A stretch of DNA of 64,000 bases, taken from contig NC_063167.1 in NCBI RefSeq assembly GCF_023159225.1, positions 19,533,360 through 19,597,359 of the forward strand. The letters are read 5' to 3'. This document shows, one piece after another, positions 34,807-44,575 of the stretch; position 1 is the first letter of the stretch; every line of letters begins with the position of its first letter. Source of the stretch: Perognathus longimembris pacificus. Its lineage: Eukaryota > Chordata > Mammalia > Rodentia > Heteromyidae. Made by a program: the position numbers and the translations under genes. The notes under the pieces are model-generated. The model saw only the letters and a program-made list of their open reading frames with translations, was not told the DNA's origin and did not search any database.

Positions 34807-34909
34807 CTTGCTCAGCACCCGGGACTGGCCCACGAGGATCAGAATGTTGGAAGCCAGGATGGAGAGGCAGAAGTTCAGCAAGATGATAGAGCGTTCAGAT
34901 TTTATGAAC
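34807..34909 (-). CDS. ADGRB2: ADGRB2 coding exon 17: transmembrane helix 2, GC donor
   Basis: A 103-nt exon for residues 953-987. FIKSERS is followed by helix 2, [20 protein letters not shown], then QSRVLSK. The exon must end at AGCAAG (34807) to keep frame with the next exon, so the intron begins GCAGGT: a GC-AG intron. The GT two codons on (GCAG/GTGCAG) would shift the frame. The acceptor is CTCCATCAG at 34910. Confidence 0.92.
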
Positions 34910-35003
34910 CTGATGGAGCACAGCAGGCAGAGGCAGAGGCGCTGGCTGCCTGTCCGACCCGGGGTGGCTGGCCACCTCCCACCCCATCGGACATCCAACC
35001 TAC

Positions 35004-35107
35004 CTCCAGAAGGCAGCATAGATGGCAAGCAGTGTGAGCAGGGCCATGCAGGACACGGCACAGCCTATCACCAGGGGGACGGAGGGGGCGCCCGCCAGCT
35101 CCAGGGT
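35004..35107 (-). CDS. ADGRB2: ADGRB2 coding exon 16: transmembrane helix 1
   Basis: A 104-nt exon for residues 919-952. TLELAGAPS is followed by the first hydrophobic helix, [20 protein letters not shown], and then YAAFW. The donor is GTAGGTTGG at 35003 and the acceptor CTCCCACAG at 35108. Confidence 0.95.
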
Positions 35108-35464
35108 CTGTGGGAGATGGGTTGCTGGGAGAGGGCCAGCAGCAGGGCGCCCAGGCCCCGTCTGCTGCAGACGGGGACACCCTCATGCAGAAGGACACTC
35201 ACTACTGTTCACACAGCGCAGACCAAGCCTGCTCGCTCATGTGGTGCGTATAAGCAGATGCACACATGGGCACACCCACCCATACCCCCTGGGCAGATGT
35301 CACGGCTATCCGCCTCACCCCAGGGCTCCAGCTCCATGTGTGACCCCACAGGTGTGCCTGCACAGAGGCATGTCGAAGATCACCCAGTGCCTGCCAGCAC
35401 CAGACAGCTCAGGCAGCCCAGGGGTCTCCTCCCTTGCCCAGTGTGGCACTTCTCTCTTACTCAC

Positions 35465-35591
35465 CAGGTCTTTGGGAGGCTGGGCCAAGACAGCAAAGGT
35501 GGACAAGTGCTGACACTGACAGCGTGTGTGGGCAGCCTGTGTCTCCAAGGTCTGGCAGCTCTCAGTATCCCAGTCCCCCGAGCTGGCATCT
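35465..35591 (-). CDS. ADGRB2: ADGRB2 coding exon 15: GPS autoproteolysis site
   Basis: A 127-nt exon for residues 876-918. [10 protein letters not shown], then [15 protein letters not shown], forms the GPS motif. The cleavable His-Leu|Ser triad is intact, with Leu905|Ser906 as the expected scissile bond. The sequence after the cut, [10 protein letters not shown], is the tethered agonist (Stachel) region. The acceptor is ACCCAAG at 35592, a poor polypyrimidine context, and the donor GTGAGTAAG at 35464. Confidence 0.94.
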
Positions 35592-36039
35592 CTTGGGTGG
35601 AAGAGAGGTAGCATGGATCTTGAGCACAGCTCTAGAGCCCTGCCTCTCTAGTGCTGCCCACTGGCAAGGGACAAGTGAAATGAAGGACAAGGCTACATCC
35701 ATGAGGTGACAACAGAGAGCCCTAGCATATGGTCTTGAGCACTCAGGCCAAGGATGGCACCAAGATGCCACTGGGAGATTCCTCTGTCTCCCTCCACCCC
35801 CTTCCTCCCTCCCTCTCTCAAGTAATTGTACAAAAGGGTTACAATTCCATTAAGGCAGGTTGTAAGAACACTGCTTCTTGATTAATGTCACCCCTTCCTT
35901 CATTCTCCCCTACTTCGCCCCCTCCCATCCCTGCCCTCAAGTCATGCAGTTCATTTTCAACATAATGCACATCGACTATGATGACTACATAAGAGATTCC
36001 TCTTTTCTGATGGGCAGTTCCGGAGCTGCCCCCACTCAC

Positions 36040-36083
36040 GCTCTGGAGTAGTCCCAGCTGGCGCAGTGGGGATCTGTGGTACC
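36040..36083 (-). CDS. ADGRB2: ADGRB2 coding exon 14: start of GPS motif
   Basis: A small 44-nt exon for residues 862-875, [14 protein letters not shown]. It supplies the first GPS cysteine and tryptophan. The correct acceptor is TCTCCAG at 36084; a nearer CCACAG gives the wrong length. The donor is GTGAGTGG at 36039. Confidence 0.93.
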
Positions 36084-36274
36084 CTGGAGAGCAGAAGACA
36101 GGCATGCAGCTCAGGGTGGGGAGGACACAGTCCCCGGTCACCACCCCAGCCACCGTGGCACTCCCACACAGGGCCGAGATGCAGCCCGCCATGGAGAGAG
36201 ACTACCTTCCCACCAGACAGGCTCTGGCCACCCTCGTTGGCAGAGTCAGCGTCCCCAGCTGGGCCCCCACTCAC

Positions 36275-36380
36275 ATTGATAATATAGGAGAGCTCCACAG
36301 TGATGAGGGGCTCTGCTGGCGGCTGGGTGGGAGGCCGCACGGTCACTGTCATCACCCGTGAAGTGACGGCTAGGGGAGGC
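36275..36380 (-). CDS. ADGRB2: ADGRB2 coding exon 13: GAIN subdomain B
   Basis: A 106-nt exon for residues 826-861, with beta strands [13 protein letters not shown] and [12 protein letters not shown]. The donor is GTGAGTGG at 36274 and the acceptor TTCCCCAG at 36381. Confidence 0.95.
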
Positions 36381-36637
36381 CTGGGGAACAGATACTGAGG
36401 TCAGCTAATGGCAGAGGTTCCCAGGAGGAACCCTGAAGCTGCTCTGGATGGGGTTCAGAACTGCCAGGAGCCAATACCCAGGGGAAAGCCTAGAGCGCAA
36501 TGGCCAAGACGTTGGGTCCATTCACCAAGTCCTGGATGCCAGCATAGCCTTTGGTAAGCGGCTGTCTCCAGAGCCCAGTGAGGGGTCCCTGAGGATACAG
36601 GGCTGCCCATGGACCATTCTGCTCAGGTTGGACTCAC

Positions 36638-36986
36638 CTGGGGGGTGGCAGGATGAGGCCAATGGTGCGGTAGAGCACAGCACCAATCACAAAGTAAGAG
36701 GACTCATCAGGGTCTGCGGTGAGGAGACGCTGGTGGGAGTAGCCTGGCCCTGGGGGCACCGTTCCTGGGCCCTTCCCCCTGACCGGGCTGCCCAATGCTG
36801 CTGCCGCTGCCACTGCGGCCCCAGGTGTAGCAGGCTTCCCTGGGGAGGAGAGGCTGAGCACCTCCTTGGGCAGGAAGAGACGGTCCTCTGAATGCCGTAC
36901 CCAGTCCTTCATGCCCCGGCGGCCCCGCATGGGAAAGGTGATGTCGCTGGACACAGCGGAGATGGGCTCCCGCTGAATGCTGATCA
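36638..36986 (-). CDS. ADGRB2: ADGRB2 coding exon 12: GAIN subdomain B with long insert
   Basis: A 349-nt exon for residues 710-825. Conserved ends ([18 protein letters not shown], and [20 protein letters not shown]) flank a low-complexity proline/alanine/glycine loop that includes [10 protein letters not shown]. From memory the human loop lacks that alanine stretch. The donor is GTGAGTCC at 36637 and the acceptor CACTGCAG at 36987. Confidence 0.94.
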
Positions 36987-37289
36987 CTGCAGTGGGAGGA
37001 GGCAGGCGAAACACACCACACCACAGACAAAGGGAACAGGCCCAGAAGAAGACGCACACCACGGAAGGCAGTACCGAGATTGGTACAAACACAGAGAAGC
37101 AGGCAACGCAGAGATGGAGGGGAGGAAGAAACAGGGAGAAAGATACAATCAGAGGATTAACTGGGGGAAAGTCAGAACTCATACGTGAAAGAGTAATAGG
37201 AAGAGCCCATCAGAAACCATCCCTCACCCACGGTGGTAGTTTGGGTTCGATCACATCCAGCACCCCCTCCCCCGCCTGCCTCCTTGTAC

Positions 37290-37398
37290 CCAGATTGTCT
37301 GTGACAATCAGAGAGCTCTGGAAGGCCTTGAGGGCATCGCCCACCAGGTGAATGAAGTCCTCCACGACGCGGAGCAAGTGCACAGAGCCAGGGGACAC
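37290..37398 (-). CDS. ADGRB2: ADGRB2 coding exon 11: GAIN domain
   Basis: A 109-nt exon for residues 674-709 plus one base. It reads [20 protein letters not shown], then a helix ALKAFQSS and the strand LIVTDNL. The donor is GTACAAGG at 37289 and the acceptor GTCCCCAG at 37399. Confidence 0.94.
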
Positions 37399-37483
37399 CT
37401 GGGGACAGAGAGTGGGTAAGGTGTAAGGGTTCATGGCAGGGATGGGTCATGAGAAGAGAAGCCCAAGGAGGTGTGGCCCTTAC

Positions 37484-37552
37484 CTGCTGAGCATCGTCCC
37501 ACTTGTCCTTGTTCTCTGCATCCACCATGAAGCTCACCACCTGGAAGAAGCG
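37484..37552 (-). CDS. ADGRB2: ADGRB2 coding exon 10: GAIN domain
   Basis: A 69-nt, phase-0 exon for residues 651-673, [20 protein letters not shown] and then AQQ. The donor is GTAAGGGC at 37483 and the acceptor CTCCCTAG at 37553. Confidence 0.94.
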
Positions 37553-37663
37553 CTAGGGAGAGAATAAGGAAGGTCAGGGATCCCTGCCCTGCACCCAGGA
37601 ACCTGGGCCTCAACCTTCCCTCCACGCTGGGGCTTTTCTTCCTGAGGACAGCACAGATGGTAC

Positions 37664-37858
37664 CTGCACGTCATCAGCCGAGGGCACATAGGTAGCCCTC
37701 TTGAAGGTGTCAGTGACATTCCTCAGAATGTCCACGGAGAAGAGCAGGTCCCCACTGTAGTAGGTGCGCCGGGCCAGTAGCTCCTGCAGGCTGCGCACCA
37801 CCTGGGACATACCCTCGCCCGCTAGCATGCGCTGCCCCTTGGCCAGGTGCTCCCGAAG
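37664..37858 (-). CDS. ADGRB2: ADGRB2 coding exon 9: GAIN subdomain A
   Basis: A 195-nt, phase-0 exon for residues 586-650. It is helical in character, containing [33 protein letters not shown] (an N-glycosylation site at NVT) and [11 protein letters not shown]. The donor is GTACCATC at 37663 and the acceptor CCTGCAG at 37859. Confidence 0.95.
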
Positions 37859-38441
37859 CTGCAGGTGACATGCCGGCTCCTGTCACTGGAGCTGCAGAAC
37901 CTGAAGCAGACCCTGGGCCATCCCATTCCCACCTACCCATTGCTTTCATACCAAGTTAGGGAGAACTGCTCAAAGGGGCTCAGAGACAGGAGAGGAAATG
38001 GAGGTGGGGGGAGGGAGCACCCCAAAAGGTACTTGAAAAGACTCCAGTGGAAGCATTTGAAGAAAGAACGTGTTCCCCATCACAAAGGGTCCTTCACATT
38101 CAGTGCAGTGCAGTGAGTCCTGCCCCCCTACCCAACACAAGCCTGAAATGCAAACCAATACCTAATGGAGTCAGAAACATATACTCTTGTGTGCCACAGC
38201 CGCTGAAATGGACCCTGACAGTAGGGCAGGCCCTTGGCTGGGCATTGGGGAAACAAAAACAAACTCAGCTTTTCCCCTGCTTTCAAGGAACCCCCACTCT
38301 AGTGGGGTAGAGACACTTAGATGAGCATTCTTAACGTCTAAGGTGAGTACAGCAGATGCTAAGGCACATGGGAGGCCACCTTTGAGCTCCCTCCACTCCC
38401 TACGGGAGTCTGGGACATCTGATGTGGCAGGGCACACTCAC

Positions 38442-38548
38442 TGATAGATATAGGTAGCGGTATTCATGGGAGATGCAGCGGGCAAAGCTGGGCAGTCCCC
38501 AGTACGCCACACCCTGGGCGCTGAGGAGACAGCGGCGGCTGGCAGACC
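38442..38548 (-). CDS. ADGRB2: ADGRB2 coding exon 8: hormone-receptor motif, second half
   Basis: A 107-nt exon for residues 550-585. [21 protein letters not shown] completes the motif (C..G..W..P..C pattern), followed by EYRYLYLS. The donor is GTGAGTGTG at 38441 and the acceptor CCTAAAG at 38549. It restores phase 0 for the GAIN exons. Confidence 0.94.
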
Positions 38549-38674
38549 CTTTAGGGAGACAAGGGGAAGGGAGGGCTGGGCATGAGGGCCAAGCTCTCAT
38601 CCATTTCCCCGGGATGGAGACTCAGAAGCTGGGGATCCAGAAGGGGATCCAGCGAGGGTCTGTGATGGCCTTAC

Positions 38675-38776
38675 CCGAGGCATTGGGGGGACATTTATTG
38701 TAGATGATTTCGCCAGCTGCTGCCTTCTTCCACGTCATCAGCATCACATACTCGTCCCTGCACATCTCGTGGAAGG
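38675..38776 (-). CDS. ADGRB2: ADGRB2 coding exon 7: hormone-receptor motif, first half
   Basis: A 102-nt exon for residues 516-549, with [17 protein letters not shown] and then YNKCPPNAS. It is the start of the hormone-receptor (HormR) motif that precedes GAIN domains. The donor is GTAAGGCC at 38674 and the acceptor CTCCACAG at 38777. Confidence 0.95.
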
Positions 38777-38848
38777 CTGTGGAGACAAGGATGGCTCAGT
38801 GGGGCTCACACGCCAGCTCCAGCCCCCTGAGGGGTCGTGTCAGCATAC

Positions 38849-39016
38849 CTGGACATCTCTTCTCACTGCAGGGCTTCACCTCCTCTCCGCTGCCCTCACA
38901 GGGGTAGCCCTGCGTGCCTGCAGCCTGGCACATGCGGAAGCGGCGCTGCCAGCCTGTGTCACACGTCTTGGAGCACAAGCTCCAGGCATTCCACGGCCCC
39001 CACTTGCCATCAGTGG
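38849..39016 (-). CDS. ADGRB2: ADGRB2 coding exon 6: thrombospondin repeat 4
   Basis: A 168-nt phase-1 exon for residues 460-515, with [24 protein letters not shown] and six cysteines, ending in EKRCP. It is one codon longer than the other three repeat exons. The donor is GTATGCTG at 38848 and the acceptor CCCACAG at 39017. A fifth repeat, as in BAI1, is absent. Confidence 0.96.
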
Positions 39017-39108
39017 CTGTGGGAGGGGAGGGGGGAGAGGCTGCAGGTGCCTGGCCCCAGGGCCAGGGCTTCCAACTGCCACATGCCACCCTCACACAGA
39101 GTACTTAC

Positions 39109-39273
39109 CGGGGCACTCAAGGTTGCTGCAGTCACGGGTGTCAGTGAGAGCTCCTGTGCACGTTGCCCAGGCTGGGCCTGCCACGCTGCACTTCCGGCTG
39201 CGCTGTTGGGTGCCGTTGGCACAGGACGAAGAGCATGGGCCCCAGGGACCCCATTCTAGCCACTGGCCTTCCA
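39109..39273 (-). CDS. ADGRB2: ADGRB2 coding exon 5: thrombospondin repeat 3
   Basis: A 165-nt phase-1 exon for residues 405-459, with [18 protein letters not shown] (also an N-glycosylation sequon), RSRKC and six cysteines. The donor is a perfect GTAAGTAC at 39108; the acceptor is CATGCAG at 39274. Confidence 0.96.
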
Positions 39274-39885
39274 CTGCATGGGGAGAAACAAGCAGGGGTG
39301 GCCGTTGAGCAGAACGTGGGTGGACTGCCGTGGGCAGAGTATTAGGGGGAGATAACAGAAACCTGGTTGGCACAGAGACCTGTGCCGGGCCAGATCCATT
39401 CAAGCAGGGCATGTGAAGGGGAGTGCACAGGTGATGCTTGGGCCTCAGCCTGCCTGCCTGTCGCCTGCTCTAGGAACAGGGACACCTCTCCATTCAGGAC
39501 AGCGGGATGAGCTCTCCCCTTGCTGAGGACAAGGGCTGCTTCTAATCTTTGCCTGCACTTGAGCCCAGTTTTGTGTCCAATCGGTCCAGCAGGCTGGAGG
39601 CACCCAAGTGCTGTTAAGGGCAAAGGCAGGCAAGGGTTTGGAGGTAGGGGCATCGGGCAGCAGTCCTGTTTTGTCTGGGTCACAGTGTGCCAACCCCAAG
39701 TCAGGGGTGGGGCTTACCTCCCACTCTTGCAGGCATTGACTCTGGTCTCCCCATGCTTGGTCAAAGTTCATGGGGGCTCCCAGGGGCAGGGCACTGGAAC
39801 TGACTGTCTCCCCTGGGTCCCCCCCTGCCCCCCACCCCCCACCGGCTGGGCAGCGCCTGCCTACAAGCCCCCTGGCGCTACTGAC

Positions 39886-40050
39886 CCGGGCAGGCGGCCA
39901 TACTGCAGAGCTTAGTCTGCAGCTCGGGACCCTCGCAGGCCTTGCCGCCGTGCTGGGGGGGCACGCAGGTCCGCATCCGGCTCCGGGACCCGCGCCCACA
40001 GCTGCGGGAGCACAGGCTCCAGGACCCCCACTCCTCCCACACGCCGTGCA
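39886..40050 (-). CDS. ADGRB2: ADGRB2 coding exon 4: thrombospondin repeat 2
   Basis: A 165-nt phase-1 exon for residues 350-404, with [21 protein letters not shown] and six cysteines. The donor GTCAGT at 39885 is weaker than its neighbours; the acceptor is TTGCAG at 40051. The Trp ladder (W-x-x-W-x-x-W) and RSRMRT layer are typical of repeats that carry C-mannose on Trp. Confidence 0.96.
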
Positions 40051-41245
40051 CTGCAAGGAAGCACGTGGCCGGTGGCTGGGCGGCACCTCGGCCCCGCCCA
40101 CTGCCATCGCCTGCCCCTCCGCCCACCAATGAGGAGCTCCGCAATTCAGCGACTGCTCCTTATTGGCTCTGCCAGGGGTCTGTTGCCTGGGAAATCTCTC
40201 AGGGTCCCAGAGCTCCGCGGGAATGTGGCAGACAGGTTCCAAGTCACACAGGACAGACCCTGTGGACACCCGGAGAGCAGGACCAACCAAAGAGGGGAGC
40301 CACGGGTCCTCCTCTCCTGGAGGCACAAGGCAATCCAAGAGCCACCCTCCCCCTCCCTTCCCACTCTCAGACCCAGAGCCTGAATCCAACACGGCAGTCT
40401 AGGGGCAACAGAAGTGCGCCTCCCAGCCCCAAGTGCATGGACACACAAATATACATGAACCGGTACGTGGACACCAACACAACGATCTCACACGCTGGAA
40501 CACAACTTGTCAAGCTCCTGTCTCACCCTGACCCCCCTTACCAAGCCTGCCCTCCACAAGCTCCTGTCTCACTCGCAGTTACCAAGGGCCCTCCCCAGAT
40601 AGGCCTTAACTCTAAATGCACAGCCAGCACTTCACCCGGCCCAGGGAGTGAGGAGCAGGCTGCCCTGCCTGCCCCTGTGGTCACCACTGTCCCAGGCAGG
40701 CACATGCATTTCCCCAACTCCATGCTTAACTGAGAAAGGCCTAAGGGTCCAGGGGAGGCCCCCTGGGGAGGAGGATGGGGAGCCCAGAGCAGAGAGGGAA
40801 GAGGTCCAGGAAGGCTTCGTTTTAACAATAAAAGTGGCATTCATCTTAGATTCTCAGGAAGGAGCTGAACTGCTTAGCCAAGGTGGGAGCAGGACAAGAA
40901 TAAACAAATTCAGGGAGCTGAGACAGTGGTGGGGGTACTGGAGAACCCAGAGCTAGGGGAGCACTACGGGGAGGCACTGAAGGCCAGGCTGAGCCTTGAT
41001 AACCAGGACACAGGTAGGCATCAGGAGAGTGAGGTGCCCAGAGTGGCGGGGCTTATCTGTGTTCCCGAGCTCCATGCCCAGCTGACATAGTGCATGGAGC
41101 TAGGCATGGTATGGGAGGTAGGAGAGTTTGCTGAGTGAAAAGAGAGGGTAGCTGAGCTTTTTTTTTTAAAGAAGATTCATTTGCCCGAGTACCAGATAAG
41201 ACCTAACCCTGCTGGCAGACCGGGCAGGGAGGAGGTCGGGCCTAC
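40051..41245 (-). other. ADGRB2: ADGRB2 intron between thrombospondin repeats 1 and 2
   Basis: 1.2 kb. It has no exon and no recognisable mobile element apart from a short poly-T stretch near 41159. A fifth repeat exon, as in BAI1, was looked for here and is absent. Confidence 0.7.
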
Positions 41246-41410
41246 CTGGGCAGGTGGCTGAATTGTTGCAGGGCCGGGTCTCCCGCAGGGGCCCGCTGCA
41301 CAGGGTCCCATAGGGGGAGGACACGCAGGAGCGGGTCCGCACCTGCAGACCCTGCCCACACGTCAGGGAACACACGCTCCACGGGGACCACTCCTCAGCT
41401 GCCGGGTCGC
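41246..41410 (-). CDS. ADGRB2: ADGRB2 coding exon 3: thrombospondin repeat 1
   Basis: A 165-nt phase-1 exon for residues 295-349. It contains WSPWSVC, LTCGQG, an RTRSC strand and six cysteines, the pattern of a complete type 1 repeat. The donor is GTAGGCC at 41245 and the acceptor TTGTAG at 41411. The equal 165-nt size of this exon and the next two fits duplication of a symmetrical exon. Confidence 0.96.
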
Positions 41411-41709
41411 CTACAAGAGAGGGACAGCGTCGGCGGCAGGGGACACCTCCCAGACATTCCATGTCATGGGGCCGGGGGAGTACCAACAAGATAGGGGCAG
41501 GGGAAGCATCAGAGGGACCCTCCTACCCTGACCCCCCGAGTGGCAGGCTCTTTGGGAGACAACCCAGCCCTGCCCACAGGCCTCACAAGGCAGAGACACA
41601 ACTGAGCTCCAAGACATAGACACAGACGGGCACACGCCAAGCACACATGCCACCGGACGCCACACAGTCGGGCCCCCGCCACAGAGGAAGGGAGGCGGGC
41701 CCGAGTTAC

Positions 41710-41793
41710 CTGTCTGCGCCATGTATAGCCCAGGCTCATCTGCAGACCTTGGCCACTGGGTTTTCACCTTCGGTTCCTCTTCCGGCTCCTCAC
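41710..41793 (-). CDS. ADGRB2: ADGRB2 coding exon 2: acidic linker
   Basis: An 84-nt exon encoding residues 267-294. It reads [20 protein letters not shown] and onward to MAQT, linking the CUB-like region to the first thrombospondin repeat. The acceptor is GTTCCAG at 41794 and the donor GTAACTCG at 41709. Its phase-1 boundaries match both neighbours. It is separated from exon 1 by a 10.9-kb intron. Confidence 0.95.
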
Positions 41794-42414
41794 CTGGAAC
41801 ACGGAGGTGGCGGCAGGGGCTCAGCAAAGCCAGCTCCGTCCTGCCACAGTGGCACAAAGAGAGCAGCCTTGCTGGTCCTCAGCCTGAGGGCCTGGAAGCA
41901 ACTGCAGGAGATGCAGAGAGAGCATTTCATCCTGCCCCATTCCCTGCCACCGTTTTGCAGAGAAGGAAACTACGGCTTTTCCATCTCTTGCCTTGGCCAA
42001 ATGGGAGATGTGGAGAATGGCTACCCCTATTAATGAGCTCTGGGCCACACCTGCCTCTCCTGTCCTCTCCCTAGGAAGGACTGCCAACGCAGTGAGCTCG
42101 AAGCTCAGCTGGAATACAACTGCTGGGCCTAGGGCTGGGTATGGGGCAATTCTGCCCCACAAGTGGTACTGAATTGGGATGTGGAGGTGCAGATTGGAAT
42201 GTCACTCCTCTGAGACCCAAGGAGATAGAACAGGGACCTACAACTCAGAGCCCTCTTCCAACTGCCCTTACGGACAGAAGAGCGGCAGGTGCCCCAGGAG
42301 GCCTCTCAGCTGCTAGATTGATGTGTCTTGTCTAGGCCTTGGCAGTCCCCACCAGCCCTGAGGCCTGTTCTCCCTAGCCTGCTCTGCCACACAGGCAGGA
42401 GCCCCACCAGGCCC

Positions 42415-42445
<31 letters not shown>

Positions 42446-42446
<1 letters not shown>

Positions 42447-42785
42447 GCTGTAGTTTGGATCTGGAATGTTCTCAGGTCAGGGATATTGGAGGTGGTGGGA
42501 AGTTCTTGGTGGGAGGTCTTCTGGTTATAAGGGAGTATGCTCTTGAAGGGGATTAGGGACCCTGCCCCTTCCGTCTTCCCTTCCTTGTCAATCCCCGCCA
42601 CAAGGAGGACAGGCTTGTTTTTCCACATACTCCCTCCATGGTGTGTGGCCTTGCCCCAATCCCCAAAGTAACTGGACTAACTGGCCATGGGCTGAAACCT
42701 CCAAAACTGTAAGGTGAAATAAACCTTCCCTCTTCATCAGTGTACTTTCATCTCAGGTAGTCACATGGACAGGTGACTAACGCCC
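42446..42785 (+). mobile_element. LTR-like relic (MaLR-type, tentative)
   Basis: GTAGTTTGGATCTGGAATG at the start and CAAAACTGTAAGGTGAAATA near the end resemble MaLR-type solo LTRs. It is non-coding. The family name is uncertain. Confidence 0.45.
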
Positions 42786-44289
42786 TCAGATTAGGCAGCA
42801 GGGAGGGGGAGGGGAAAGGACTTACTCATGTAGGGGCATGAAGGGGCCACCGGGAAGGGGGACTGCAAGAGCATTTGGGAACAAGGCTCAGCCCACGCTG
42901 TCCCCAGACTACAAGGTACTACTTTCTCCCAGCCACATCTCTCCCTTACTTGTAAAAGCTGGGCGGCACCACACAAGCACCCCCAGAGGGCTGTGCTCTC
43001 TATGACCCCTGCTGCCCAGCCCAGGCTCTGCACCTGAAAGCCCTTTCTGACTAGGCTAGCACACAGTAAGTCCTTTCTTTCCCTCTCTGACCCTGCCTTC
43101 CTGTCCAGCGACTACTACCCGTATCATCCCCACCTGGCACCTCATAATGCAAAGCCACGGGCCCTAGGCTTGGTCTGGGGTAAACGTTCATTAGGTTTTT
43201 AGAAACGCTTTGATTGTCTCTTCTCACCCCTACGGCCCCCTCCTCAGCCATCCATCAGCCTCCCTGCCTCCTCCAGGGGTCCTCCTGGCTTCCCACAGAC
43301 CCTCCCTGCCTCTAGCCGATTGCAGAAGAGAACCAGGCCATGGCAGCAGCTCCTCGGTCCTCTCACCCAGCCCCTCTGCCACACCCGCTCAGCCGTCCCA
43401 GCCTTGTGACTAGCTGCCTTCTCCACACCCACTCCCAGCCTGCTGGGGAATCTGTAGCTGAGCCAACTGGCACTTGACAGGCTAGGCACGCAGGGCCTCT
43501 GGGCACGGAGGACCCAACCCACCTTGCCACTGTCTCAGCCATGGCCTTCTTCACTGAGTAGAGCTCGGGCTTCCTAGCTTCCCATCATCCCTCTCCACTT
43601 CCTCGCTTTGCTTCTCCCTCAAGGAGAAGCCACCCCAGTCCTGGCCCTGCACCTTCTGTTCTGCCTCCAGCCGGCATTTCCAACTCATCCTCTCCTCGTG
43701 GCAGCCCATGACCGACCCTCCATTCTAGGGGGGCCTCCCTGCACCCTCCGTCCTCCTCCTCTGCCTGCCCCGGGCTGCCCTCCAACGCCAAGTGCTCCTG
43801 CGCTGCCACAGCTCTTTCTCACCTGTCATCCACTTCCTGGCTCAAATGTCACCTCCCCTGTCGATCCCCTGCAGTTCGGCGGCTGCCCACATCCTTCTGC
43901 TGAAACCATTCTCAGCATCGTCATCACCATCTTCCTGGCTGTGAAATGCTGGGACACTTCACAGGCCTCGTCTCGCTGGACCGTGGGCTGCAGCAGGCCC
44001 CGCTTAGCCTTCCTGCCTTGACACATGCTCCCCCCACCTCTGTATGGGGGGTGCTCTATGGGTCTTGTCCCCTTGACCAATCTACTTCCCTGCTGCTTCC
44101 CACGGCAGACATCATGTTTTGTCCTGTTCTTAATGCACATGCACCCCAACATTTAATGAGCCTCCTCTGCCCCAGCACTCCTAGTCATTACATCCAGGCC
44201 CTGCCTGTCCAGTGCAGCACAGCTGTATGAACTCTTGAACAACTCTCCTAACCACCAAACTCGTCAGCTCCTCTCGAGCTTCTACCTGC

Positions 44290-44575
44290 TCGCTCTCCAC
44301 CTTCTTTACTTAGAAAGTTCCTACTCAACCTTCAGATCCCATCCCAAATAACCTCTCCTGGAGGAAGCCCTTCCTTCTCGTCCACTCCCAGGGTAGGACG
44401 GTCTAGCCTTTTCTATGTCGTTTTCATTACAGATGGTTTCGTCTTCCGGCTGTCTGAAATGCCCTCTCCCCACTGCAAGTCCTTTGAGGACTGAAGGCTG
44501 TATATGAGTCATCTCTCTGGCCCCTGGGAACACCAGCACAGAGTCCAGACCAGAAAAATATCAATAAATGAATGC
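44290..44575 (+). mobile_element. L2-like relic in ADGRB2 intron
   Basis: CTCAACCTTCAGATCCCATC, GAGGAAGCCCTTCCTTC and a terminal ATCAATAAATGAATG match an L2 3' end. Confidence 0.55.

Noticed and set aside
36074..36083. Nearer acceptor CCACAG for the small GPS exon
   Set aside because: It would drop the Gly-Thr-Thr codons and leave a frame mismatch with exon 13; the upstream TCTCCAG gives the right length.
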